A stretch of DNA of 15,033 bases, taken from the NCBI GenBank assembly GCA_050742975.1, contig JBOGDQ010000275.1:1-15033 (forward strand), read 5' to 3'. The stretch is from JBDTGE01 sp050742975 (GTDB lineage Bacteria; Actinomycetota; Actinomycetes; Mycobacteriales; Jatrophihabitantaceae). Positions 4,906 through 11,992 of the stretch are shown here, one piece after another. The position numbers and the translations under genes are program-made. The notes beneath the pieces are model-generated. The model saw only the letters and a list, made by a program, of their open reading frames with translations. It was not told the DNA's origin and made no database searches. The stretch's first letter is position 1, and every line of letters starts with the position of its first letter.

Positions 4906-7836
4906 GTGCGGAACAATGGCGCGGTGACGAGCACCCGGCCGCAGGCGCTGGCCGCCGCGTTGCGCCGCGCCGGACTCACCGACGTCGATCACTCCACCCG
5001 CCGGCGCGCGGAGTACTCCACCGACGCGTCCAACTACCGGCTCGTCCCGACCGTCGTCGCCTTCCCGCGCAGCACCGACGACGCGGCCGCGGCGCTCGCC
5101 GTCGCGCGAGAGTCGGGCGTCCCGGTCACCAGCCGCGGCGGCGGCACCTCGACGGCAGGCAACGCGGTCGGGACCGGGCTCGTCCTGGACTTCTCCCGGC
5201 ACCTGAACCGCATCCTGGCCGTCGATGCCGAAACGCGGACGGCGGTCGTCGAGCCCGGCGCGATCCTGGACGACATCACCGCGGCCGCGGCGCCGCACGG
5301 CCTGCGCTTCGGCCCCGATCCGTCCACGCACGCCCGGGCGACGATCGGCGGGGCGCTCGGCAACAACGCCTGCGGCTCGCGCGCGCTCAAGTACGGGCGC
5401 ACTGCCGACAACGTCGTGGCGCTCGAGCTGCTCACGGCCGACGGCGCGACGTTCGATGCGCGCCGGCTCGGACGCGAGGGCCTGCTGGGTGGTGGTCGGA
5501 TCGGCACGGCACTGGACGCGGTCGTCAATCCGCGGCTGTCCATGATCCGCACCGAGTTCGGCCGGTTCACCCGCCAGGTCTCCGGCTACTCGCTGGAGCA
5601 CCTGCTGCCCGAGAACGGCGCGGACCTGGCCCGGTTCCTCGTCGGCACCGAGGGGACGCTCGCCATGATCACCGGCGCGACGGTGCGCCTGGTCGAGTCG
5701 CCCAAGGCCGTCGCGCTCGCCGTCCTCGGCTACCGCGACATGCCGGCGGCGGCCGATGCCGTCCTGGCCCTGCTGCCCCACGAGCCGGTCGCCGTCGAGG
5801 GCATGGACGCCCTGCTGGTCAACGTCGTTCGCACGCGTCGCGGTGCGGCGGCCGTTCCCGATCTGCCGCGCGGCGAGGGCTGGCTGTTCGTCGAGACGGC
5901 GGGCGACACCGAGGCCGAGGCGCGCGCGGCCGCCCGCACGCTGATCAGCGATGCCGGCTGCCTGGACTCCCTCGTCGTCACCGGCGCGCCCGCCCGCGCA
6001 CTGTGGCGGATCCGCGAGGATGGCGCGGGGCTCGGCGGCCGCACGCCGCACGGCGCGCCGGCCTGGCCCGGCTGGGAGGACGCCGCAGTGCCGCCGGATC
6101 AGCTCGGCGAGTACCTGCGCCAGTTCGGCCGGCTGATGCGCGAGCACGGCGTGGACGGGCTGACCTACGGGCACTTCGGCGACGGCTGCGTGCACGCGCG
6201 GATCGACTTCCCGCTGGGCACCGAGCCGAGGCAGTACCGCGCGTTCGTCACCGAGGCCGCGCAACTGGTCGGCCGGCACGGCGGGTCGATGTCCGGCGAG
6301 CACGGTGACGGCCGGGCGCGCGGCGAGCTGCTGCCGTACATGTACTCGGCCGAGGCCATCGCGACGTTCAGGGCGGTGAAGCAGATCTTCGATCCCGGCA
6401 ACGTATTCAACCCGGGCGTGCTCGTGGATCCCGCGCCGCTGGACGCCGACCTGCGCGTGCCGCACGCCAGGCCGATCCGGGCCGGGCTGGGGTTCGCCTA
6501 CCCGCACGACGGCGGCGACCTCTCGACCGCGGTTCATCGCTGCGTCGGCATCGGTAAGTGCCGCGCGGACAACACCGACGCGGGCGGCGTGATGTGCCCG
6601 TCCTACCTCGCGACGCGGGACGAGAAGGACTCCACCCGCGGCCGGGCACGCGTGCTGCAGGAGCTCGCCTTTGGGGGTGCCCCCGGCAGCGAGGGCGTAG
6701 CCGCCGGGGGAGGCTCGCTGGTGAAGGGCTTCAAGTCCGACGCCGTCGCCGAGGCACTCGACCTTTGCCTTTCCTGCAAAGGGTGTTCGGTCGACTGCCC
6801 GGCCGGGGTGGACATGGCGACGTACAAGGCCGAGGCGCTCTACCAGCGGTACCGGCGCCGTCCGCGGCCACGCGCGCACTACGCGCTCGGCTGGTTGCCG
6901 CGCTGGGCGAAGTTCGCCGCGCGCCTGCCCAGGGTGGCCAACGCGACCCTGCGCAGCAAGACGCTGGCGGCGACGGTGAAGCGACTCGGCGGCATCGACC
7001 GGCGACGCCCGCTGCCGCAGTTCGCCACCGAGAGCTTTCGCGATTGGTTCGCGGCGTGGCCGGGGCACACCGGCCAGCCCGTCCTGCTCTGGGTGGACAC
7101 GTTCACCGACCACTTCACGCCCGAGGTCGGGAAGGCGGCGGTGCGCGTCCTGGAGGCGGCCGGCTACTCGGTGCGGATCACCGAGGATCCCGTGTGCTGC
7201 GGTCTCACCTGGATCTCGACCGGCCAGCTCGACGGCGCGCGCAAGCAGCTCACCCGCAGCCTGGACCAGCTCGACCGCGCCGTCCGGTTCGGCACGCCGA
7301 TCGTCGGCCTCGAACCGTCCTGCACCGCGGTGCTGCGCAACGATCTCGTCGAGCTGCTGCCCGACGACCCGCGCGCGGCGAAGGTGAAGGCGGCCACCCA
7401 CACGCTCGCCGAACTGCTCGCCACGACCGACGGTTGGACGGGGCCCGACCTCACCGGCGTCACCGCCGTGGCCCAGCCGCACTGCCACCAGCACGCTGTC
7501 ATGGGCTGGCAGGCCGACGCCGCGCTGCTCGCCACCGCCGGCGCCGAGGTGGAGGCGGTCGGTGGGTGCTGCGGACTGGCCGGCAACTTCGGGGTCGAGC
7601 GCGGCCACTACGACGTGTCGGTGGCTGTCGCCGAGACCGCGCTGCTGCCCGCGGTGCGCGGCGCTCCACACGATGCGATCGTGCTCGCCGACGGGTTCTC
7701 CTGCCGGACCCAGCTCGAACAGCTCGGCGGCGTCCACAGCATCCACCTCGCCCAACTGCTCGCCGAGCACCTGACGCCGCCACCTGAACCGACGCGGCAC
7801 TGGCCGCTGCACCTCAAGGAAGAGGAGTCGACATGA
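4906..7836 (+). CDS. FAD/iron-sulfur D-2-hydroxyacid dehydrogenase (GlcD-GlcF fusion, YdiJ/Dld2-like)
   Basis: The 976-residue flavoprotein fuses a GlcD-like FAD half to a GlcF-like iron-sulfur half. The FAD-binding domain carries SRGGGTSTAGN (76-86) and GALGNNACGSRALKYGRT (from 149). The FAD-oxidase C domain has YGHFGDGCVHAR (from 421) and GEHGDGRARGELLP (from 464). Two cysteine clusters follow (C546-x5-C552 and C621-x2-C624-x2-C627-x3-C631-P), then two CCG motifs (764-766, 888-890). Members oxidise D-lactate, D-2-hydroxyglutarate or similar acids and pass electrons to the respiratory chain; the substrate here is inferred only from context. The start is GTG 4906 or GTG 4924, both with weak ribosome sites. 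Residues 589-604 (FGGAPGSEGVAAGGGS) are an unusual insertion encoded by a palindromic mini-repeat. The gene overlaps the next by 4 bp (ATGA). Confidence 0.92.
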   Translation: MRNNGAVTSTRPQALAAALRRAGLTDVDHSTRRRAEYSTDASNYRLVPTVVAFPRSTDDAAAALAVARESGVPVTSRGGGTSTAGNAVGTGLVLDFSRHLNRILAVDAETRTAVVEPGAILDDITAAAAPHGLRFGPDPSTHARATIGGALGNNACGSRALKYGRTADNVVALELLTADGATFDARRLGREGLLGGGRIGTALDAVVNPRLSMIRTEFGRFTRQVSGYSLEHLLPENGADLARFLVGTEGTLAMITGATVRLVESPKAVALAVLGYRDMPAAADAVLALLPHEPVAVEGMDALLVNVVRTRRGAAAVPDLPRGEGWLFVETAGDTEAEARAAARTLISDAGCLDSLVVTGAPARALWRIREDGAGLGGRTPHGAPAWPGWEDAAVPPDQLGEYLRQFGRLMREHGVDGLTYGHFGDGCVHARIDFPLGTEPRQYRAFVTEAAQLVGRHGGSMSGEHGDGRARGELLPYMYSAEAIATFRAVKQIFDPGNVFNPGVLVDPAPLDADLRVPHARPIRAGLGFAYPHDGGDLSTAVHRCVGIGKCRADNTDAGGVMCPSYLATRDEKDSTRGRARVLQELAFGGAPGSEGVAAGGGSLVKGFKSDAVAEALDLCLSCKGCSVDCPAGVDMATYKAEALYQRYRRRPRPRAHYALGWLPRWAKFAARLPRVANATLRSKTLAATVKRLGGIDRRRPLPQFATESFRDWFAAWPGHTGQPVLLWVDTFTDHFTPEVGKAAVRVLEAAGYSVRITEDPVCCGLTWISTGQLDGARKQLTRSLDQLDRAVRFGTPIVGLEPSCTAVLRNDLVELLPDDPRAAKVKAATHTLAELLATTDGWTGPDLTGVTAVAQPHCHQHAVMGWQADAALLATAGAEVEAVGGCCGLAGNFGVERGHYDVSVAVAETALLPAVRGAPHDAIVLADGFSCRTQLEQLGGVHSIHLAQLLAEHLTPPPEPTRHWPLHLKEEEST
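6671..6713. repeat. GC-rich palindromic mini-repeat inserted in frame
   Basis: GGGGG-TG-CCCCC (6673-6684) is a hairpin. The same CCCCC plus GGC (6680-6687) also pairs with GCCGGGGG (6703-6710) across a 15-base loop, so two mutually exclusive hairpins are possible. The element lies between the two iron-sulfur clusters of the dehydrogenase gene, keeps the frame open and encodes a Gly/Ala-rich stretch. It resembles the interspersed palindromic repeats of actinobacterial genomes, but its copy number cannot be seen here. Confidence 0.55.
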
Positions 7837-8924
7837 CGGGCTTCGTCCCGCCGCCGTACCCGTACGAGCGGCTGAACGAGATCATCGCCATCGCGAGTAA
7901 GCACGACGGGGGAGCGGTCGACCTGTCAATCGGCACACCGTGCGACGCCACCCCGGACGACGTTCTGGCGGCCCTGTCGGCCGGCGACACCGCGCGCGGC
8001 TACCCACCCTCGATCGGTACCCCGGCCTTCCGCCGCGCCGCAGCCGACTGGATCGCGCGGCGCCTCGGAGCGAGCGTCGACGCGGACACCGAGGTCGCGG
8101 CCGTCGTGGGCAGCAAGGAGTTCGTCGCGTCCACGCCGCAGTACCTCAAGCTGCGCGAGCCGTCCCGGGACACCGTGCTCTACCCGGCGATCAGCTACCC
8201 GACCTACGAGATGGGCGCGACGCTCGCCGGGTGCCGGGCCGTCCCGTACATCGCGCTGGACGAGGTCGCCGACGACGACGCGGGACGAGCGCTATGCGTC
8301 TGGGTGAACTCGCCGGGCAACCCGAGCGGCGAGTTGCACGACCTGGCTGCCGCCGCCGCTTGGGGCCGTGAGCGCGGCGTGCCCGTGCTCTCCGACGAGT
8401 GCTACGCCGAGTTCACCTGGACGGGCGGGCCGACGACGATCCTGCGCGGCGGCACCGAGGGTGTGCTCGCTGTCCACTCGCTGTCCAAGCGGGACAACTT
8501 CGCCGGCGCCCGGATCGGGTTCTACGCCGGCGATCCCGAGCTGGTCCACTACCTGCGCGAGGTGCGTAAGCACGCCGGGCTGATGCCACCCGGCCCGGTG
8601 CAGGCCGCCGCGGTCCTCGCGCTCGGAGACGACGCCCATGTCGAGGTCCAGCGTGAGCGTTATCGCCGGCGTCTCGTCCGGCTGAAGGGGCTGCTCGAGG
8701 CCTGCGGGTACGCCGTCGAACTGCCGGACGGTGCGTTCTACCTCTGGGCGCCCGCGCCCGGCGGCGACGCCTGGGCCGCCGCACGCGACCTGGCCGAGCG
8801 GGCCGGCATCGTCGTCTCGCCCGGCGCGTTCTACGGCCCGTACTCGACAGGCTGGTTCCGCGTCGCGGCCGTGCAGCCCGACGACCGGATCGAGCGCGCG
8901 GCCGAACGGGTCGGTGCCGTTTGA
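7833..8924 (+). CDS. dapC: Succinyldiaminopimelate transaminase-like aminotransferase (DapC type)
   Basis: This 363-residue class I/II PLP aminotransferase of the aspartate-aminotransferase fold has VDLSIGTPCDATPDDVLAAL near the N-terminus, RGYPPSIGTPAFRRA and the cofactor residues NSPGNPSG (159-166), SDECYAEF (187-194, D188/Y191) and SLSKRDNFAGARIGF with the PLP lysine at K219. The layout matches actinobacterial N-succinyl-LL-diaminopimelate aminotransferase (DapC), which makes the lysine and peptidoglycan precursor. The start ATG overlaps the upstream stop (ATGA) and has AGGAG at 7823-7827, so it is translationally coupled to the dehydrogenase gene. That context is not the usual fdxA-dapC pair, so a catabolic paralogue acting on another amino acid (such as 2-aminoadipate) is an alternative. 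Confidence 0.82.
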   Translation: MTGFVPPPYPYERLNEIIAIASKHDGGAVDLSIGTPCDATPDDVLAALSAGDTARGYPPSIGTPAFRRAAADWIARRLGASVDADTEVAAVVGSKEFVASTPQYLKLREPSRDTVLYPAISYPTYEMGATLAGCRAVPYIALDEVADDDAGRALCVWVNSPGNPSGELHDLAAAAAWGRERGVPVLSDECYAEFTWTGGPTTILRGGTEGVLAVHSLSKRDNFAGARIGFYAGDPELVHYLREVRKHAGLMPPGPVQAAAVLALGDDAHVEVQRERYRRRLVRLKGLLEACGYAVELPDGAFYLWAPAPGGDAWAAARDLAERAGIVVSPGAFYGPYSTGWFRVAAVQPDDRIERAAERVGAV

Positions 8925-8944
8925 TCAGACGCGGCAGCGGGTAG
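8919..8944 (+). promoter_or_regulatory. Candidate SigB/SigF-type stress promoter of csbD
   Basis: GTTT (8919-8922), a 16-base spacer and GGGTAG (8939-8944) match the GNNT-N14-16-GGGTA pattern of actinobacterial general-stress sigma factors except for the last base. The -35 overlaps the stop codon region of the aminotransferase gene. The first csbD gene was named as sigma-B controlled, which makes this match meaningful. Confidence 0.5.
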
Positions 8945-8984
8945 GCGCAGGGTCCGATCCGAATCGAGATGGGTGGTGAGCATC

Positions 8985-9158
8985 ATGGGTGCCGACGACA
9001 AGATCAAAAACGCAGCTGAGAACGCCGCGGGCAAGGCCAAGGAGGCCGAGGGCAAGCTGACCGGCGACCGGGCACGAGAGGCCCAGGGCAAGGGTGAGCA
9101 GTCCAAGGCCGATCTGAAGAACGCGGGCGAGAAGGTGAAGGACGCCTTCAAGCACTGA
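8985..9158 (+). CDS. CsbD-family stress-response protein
   Basis: This 57-residue hydrophilic protein begins MGADDKIKNAAENAAGKAKE and continues with EGKLTGDRAREAQGKGEQSK. It is the CsbD fold signature: short, Lys/Glu/Ala-rich, predicted helical, without Cys. CsbD proteins are small cytoplasmic proteins that accumulate under general stress; their molecular function is not established. ATG 8985 is preferred, with GGTGAG at 8975-8980 upstream; the in-frame GTG at 8973 would overlap that site. A SigB/SigF-like promoter lies about 40 bp upstream and a strong hairpin follows the stop, so it is probably a single-gene transcription unit. Confidence 0.88.
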   Translation: MGADDKIKNAAENAAGKAKEAEGKLTGDRAREAQGKGEQSKADLKNAGEKVKDAFKH

Positions 9159-9172
9159 TCCCGACGACGTAT

Positions 9173-9207
9173 CGACGGCCCCGGACCGAACTGGTCCGGA
9201 GCCGTCG
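9173..9207. terminator. Bidirectional hairpin terminator between csbD and the converging aldehyde dehydrogenase gene
   Basis: Outer arms CGACGGC (9173-9179) and GCCGTCG (9201-9207), one C/A mismatch, then CCGGACC (9181-9187) and GGTCCGG (9193-9199) enclose a 5-base loop. This gives a 14-pair stem with one mismatch. It lies 15 bp after the csbD stop and 81 bp after the stop of the leftward gene. No U-tract follows, which is common in high-GC actinobacteria. Confidence 0.75.
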
Positions 9208-9287
9208 TCGTTGATCGCGCGGTCGTCATGGTGTGCGCCGGATCCGCCTGCTCCTTGGGCGCTCCGAAGGTCCGCGCTGCGGGCAAA

Positions 9288-10811
9288 TCAGCCGAACTGG
9301 ACGCCCTGGGCCAGCGGGAGCTCGGTGGAGTAGTTGACCGTGTTGGTCGCGCGGCGCATGTACGCCTTCCACGCGTCCGAGCCGGACTCGCGCCCGCCAC
9401 CGGTCTCCTTCTCGCCGCCGAACGCACCACCGATCTCGGCACCGGACGGGCCGATGTTGACGTTGGCGATGCCGCAGTCCGAACCGTCCGGGGAGGTGAA
9501 CCGCTCGGCCTCGCGCACGTTGAGCGTGAAGATCGAGGAGGACAGGCCCTGCGGCACGTCGTTATGCATCGCGAGCGCCTCGTCGAAGTCCGAATACGTC
9601 ATGACGTACAGGATCGGGGCGAACGTCTCGGCCTGCACGATCTCGCTCTGGGTCGGCATCCGGACCAGCGCGGGCTGCACGTAGTACGCATCGGGCGCGG
9701 CGTCGGCCAGCACGCGCGCGCCGCCGGCGACCAGCCGGCCACCGTTCGCCTGCGCCTTCTCCAGCGCGCCCGCGTAGCCCTCGTACGACGCTCGGTCGAC
9801 GAGCGGTCCGACCAGAGTGCCGTCGGCCAGCGGCGAGCCGATCGGCAGCGTCTCGTACGCGGCCTTCAGCCGGGCGAGCAGCTCGTCGGCGATCGACTCG
9901 TGCACGATCACCCGGCGCAGTGTGGTGCAGCGCTGACCGGCCGTGCCTGCGGCCGAGAACACGATGCCGCGAACGGTCAGGTCGAGGTCGGCGGACGGGG
10001 CGACGATCGCGGCGTTGTTGCCGCCGAGCTCGAGCAGCAGCTTGCCGAAGCGGGCCGCCACGCGCGGTGCGACCGCCTTGCCCATGCGAGTCGAGCCGGT
10101 GGCGCTGATGAGGGCGACTCGTGGGTCGTCGACGAGGGCCTCGCCCACGTCCGGACCGCCGAGTACGAGCGCCGAGATCGCCTCGGGCGCACCGACGCGC
10201 CGGGCCGCCTCGGCCAGCAACGCCTGGCAGGCGATCGCCGTGAGCAGCGTCTTCTCCGACGGCTTCCAGATGACCGAGTCACCGCAGACGAACGCGAGCG
10301 CGGCGTTCCACGACCACACCGCGACCGGGAAGTTGAACGCGCTGATGACGCCGACGACACCGAGCGGGTGCCACTGCTCCATCATCCGGTGACCGGGGCG
10401 CTCGGAGGCGATCGTCAGTCCGAACAGCTGGCGCGAGACGCCGACCGCGAGATCGCAGATGTCGATCATCTCCTGCACCTCGCCGAGGCCCTCGGAGCGG
10501 ATCTTGCCGGCCTCGATCGACACGAGCGCGCCGAGGTCGGCCTTGTGCTCGCGCAGCAGCTCACCGAGCTCGCGGACCAGTTGGCCGCGGACGGGGCCGG
10601 GCACGGTGCGCCAGGTCTGGAATGCCTCCTGGGCGTTGCCGATGATGGCGAGCACCTCGTCGGTGGTGTGCGCGTGCACGCTGGCCAGGGCGCCGCCGGT
10701 GATGGGGGAGCGCGCGGTGAGCCCCCCATTGTGCGGCAGCTCCGGGACACCGAGGCGGGACAGGATCGCTGCGGTCTCGGTGACGAGTTCGTCGTGGGTG
10801 GGGACAGACAT
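9288..10811 (-). CDS. amaB: L-piperidine-6-carboxylate / 2-aminoadipate-semialdehyde dehydrogenase (ALDH7 type)
   Basis: This 507-residue NAD(P)-dependent aldehyde dehydrogenase is of the ALDH7 (antiquitin/AmaB/Pcd) class. Recognisable parts are ISAFNFPVAVWSWNAALAFV, GDSVIWKPSEKTLLTA, ISATGSTRMGKAV, LELGGNN with the general base E261, and GTAGQRCTTLRR with the catalytic cysteine C295. The family oxidises 2-aminoadipate 6-semialdehyde (in equilibrium with piperidine-6-carboxylate) to 2-aminoadipate in lysine breakdown and in beta-lactam precursor supply. The start ATG is at 10809-10811 with GGAG on the minus strand at 10819-10822. The gene is divergent from a LysR regulator across a 61-bp gap carrying an inverted repeat. 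No lysine 6-aminotransferase gene is adjacent in this window. Confidence 0.9.
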   Translation of the reverse strand: MSVPTHDELVTETAAILSRLGVPELPHNGGLTARSPITGGALASVHAHTTDEVLAIIGNAQEAFQTWRTVPGPVRGQLVRELGELLREHKADLGALVSIEAGKIRSEGLGEVQEMIDICDLAVGVSRQLFGLTIASERPGHRMMEQWHPLGVVGVISAFNFPVAVWSWNAALAFVCGDSVIWKPSEKTLLTAIACQALLAEAARRVGAPEAISALVLGGPDVGEALVDDPRVALISATGSTRMGKAVAPRVAARFGKLLLELGGNNAAIVAPSADLDLTVRGIVFSAAGTAGQRCTTLRRVIVHESIADELLARLKAAYETLPIGSPLADGTLVGPLVDRASYEGYAGALEKAQANGGRLVAGGARVLADAAPDAYYVQPALVRMPTQSEIVQAETFAPILYVMTYSDFDEALAMHNDVPQGLSSSIFTLNVREAERFTSPDGSDCGIANVNIGPSGAEIGGAFGGEKETGGGRESGSDAWKAYMRRATNTVNYSTELPLAQGVQFG

Positions 10812-10836
10812 TGCGAGGCTCCGCTCCTAGCGATTG

Positions 10837-10864
10837 CTTACGACTGAAGAGTGTATGTCGTAAG
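10837..10864. promoter_or_regulatory. LysR-type binding site in a divergent promoter
   Basis: CTTACGAC (10837-10844) and GTCGTAAG (10857-10864) are perfect 8-bp inverted arms around 12 bases, matching the T-N11-A style of LysR boxes. On the minus strand TACACT (10850-10855) can be the -10 of the dehydrogenase gene. On the plus strand TAAGGT (10861-10866) can be the -10 of the regulator. A protein bound here would touch both. Confidence 0.7.
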
Positions 10865-10872
10865 GTCAGCTT

Positions 10873-11784
10873 ATGGCCAACGGCGACTCTGGAACCCTCG
10901 ACGTGGGGCGGCTGCGGCTGCTGCGCGAGGTCGGATTGCGCGGCACCATCGCGGGCGCGGCGCGCTCGCTGGGGCTCACGTCGTCCGCGGTCTCGCAGCA
11001 ACTTGCCGTGCTCGAGCGCGAGGCGGGGACGGCGCTCGTCGACCGCTCGCCGCGAGGCGCGGTGCTGACCGGAGCCGGCCACGCGCTGGCTGCGCGCGCC
11101 GGCGAGGTCCTGGACGTGCTGGCGTCGGCGCGTGCGGACCTCGACCGCATCGCCGGCTCGCTGAGCGGCCCGGTCTCGATCGCCGCGGTGGCCAGCGCGG
11201 CGGCAACATTCGTCTCGGCGGCGGCCGGCGGGCTGCGGGAATCGCATCCCGGCATCGCGCTCAGGGTCACGGCGGCCGAGCCCGCCCGCGCTCTCGAGCT
11301 GCTCGTCGCCGGGGACGTCGACATCGCGGTGGTCGACGAGTACGACTACGTGCCGCTGGCGCTACCGGATCACGTCGTCGCACGCGAACTGTGCACCGAA
11401 CCGCTGGTGGCGGTCGTGCCGCGGGGATGGGCGGGGCGCAGGCGAGCCGTGGCGCTGGCCGAGCTGATCGACGCCGACTGGGTGATGCCGCCCGACGACG
11501 CGGCCTGCGGGTTGGCCGTCCGCTCCGCCTGCCGCACCGCGGGCTTCGAGCCGCGCGTTCGCTGGGAGACCGACGACATGTTGCTGCTCGCGCGCGCAGT
11601 CGCCGCCGGTCACGGCGTGTCCGTGCTGCCGCGCCTGTCGGTCGCGGAGTCCGTGGACGTCGAGACGCGCACGCTCCGCGAGCCCAGGCTGACACGCCGG
11701 CTCAGCACGGTCGCGCGCTCGTCCGCGCTCGGCCGGCCGGTCGTCGCGGCGGTGATCGATTCGCTCGTCCGCGCGGCGCGGTGA
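10873..11784 (+). CDS. LysR-family transcriptional regulator
   Basis: The 303-residue protein has an N-terminal LysR winged helix (about residues 10-70: LDVGRLRLLREVGLRGTIAG, AARSLGLTSSAVSQQLAVLE, then RSPRGAVLTGAGHALAARA). The periplasmic-binding-like effector domain runs from about 95 (GPVSIAAVASAAATFVSAAA; VAGDVDIAVVDEYDYVPL; VAAGHGVSVLPRL). It most likely regulates the divergent AmaB-type dehydrogenase and itself through the inverted repeat at 10837-10864. ATG 10873 has no Shine-Dalgarno and lies six bases after a TAAGGT hexamer, so the mRNA is probably leaderless. Characterised pcd loci in mycobacteria carry an Lrp/AsnC regulator instead, so this pairing is a variation. The effector is unknown. 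Confidence 0.92.
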   Translation: MANGDSGTLDVGRLRLLREVGLRGTIAGAARSLGLTSSAVSQQLAVLEREAGTALVDRSPRGAVLTGAGHALAARAGEVLDVLASARADLDRIAGSLSGPVSIAAVASAAATFVSAAAGGLRESHPGIALRVTAAEPARALELLVAGDVDIAVVDEYDYVPLALPDHVVARELCTEPLVAVVPRGWAGRRRAVALAELIDADWVMPPDDAACGLAVRSACRTAGFEPRVRWETDDMLLLARAVAAGHGVSVLPRLSVAESVDVETRTLREPRLTRRLSTVARSSALGRPVVAAVIDSLVRAAR

Positions 11785-11917
11785 CGGCTTGGCTGCCGAA
11801 CTGTCGGTGTGTCGCTATCGCAGATCCACCGACTTCACGCACACTTAGCACGCTCAGGTCGTCGTTGAGCACCGGGGGTGGCTGCGTCGGCGACGTGCCA
11901 CGTAGCAGGATTGCAGC

Positions 11918-11960
11918 TTGACGAATGGGAACGACACGCGTGTAATTTCATACGTGTCGT
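11918..11960 (+). promoter_or_regulatory. whiB2 promoter with inverted GACAC repeats
   Basis: TTGACG (11918-11923), a 17-base spacer and TGTAAT (11941-11946) form a near-consensus vegetative promoter. ACGACACG (11931-11938) and CGTGTCGT (11953-11960) are perfect 8-bp inverted arms bracketing the -10. Each arm contains GACAC, the core motif reported for WhiA in Streptomyces. An internal palindrome ACACGCGTGT spans 11934-11943. Binding by WhiA is inference. Confidence 0.6.
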
Positions 11961-11992
11961 ACCGGCCCAGCAACACACCCCAGGAGGATGCC

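Noticed and set aside
4900..7812. A 970-codon open frame antisense to the FAD/iron-sulfur dehydrogenase
   Set aside because: It is Arg/Gly/Ala/Val-rich without recognisable domains and mirrors a gene with strong G/C third positions, which leaves complementary frames open by chance.
9228..10847. A 539-codon plus-strand open frame across the aldehyde dehydrogenase gene
   Set aside because: It is a compositional shadow: the opposite strand encodes a complete ALDH7 enzyme with catalytic residues, while this frame resembles no family.
11785..11917. Search for a small gene or RNA between lysR and whiB2
   Set aside because: Only a weak 5-bp inverted repeat (GCTCA/TGAGC, 11852-11870) is visible; nothing supports a gene or a convincing terminator.
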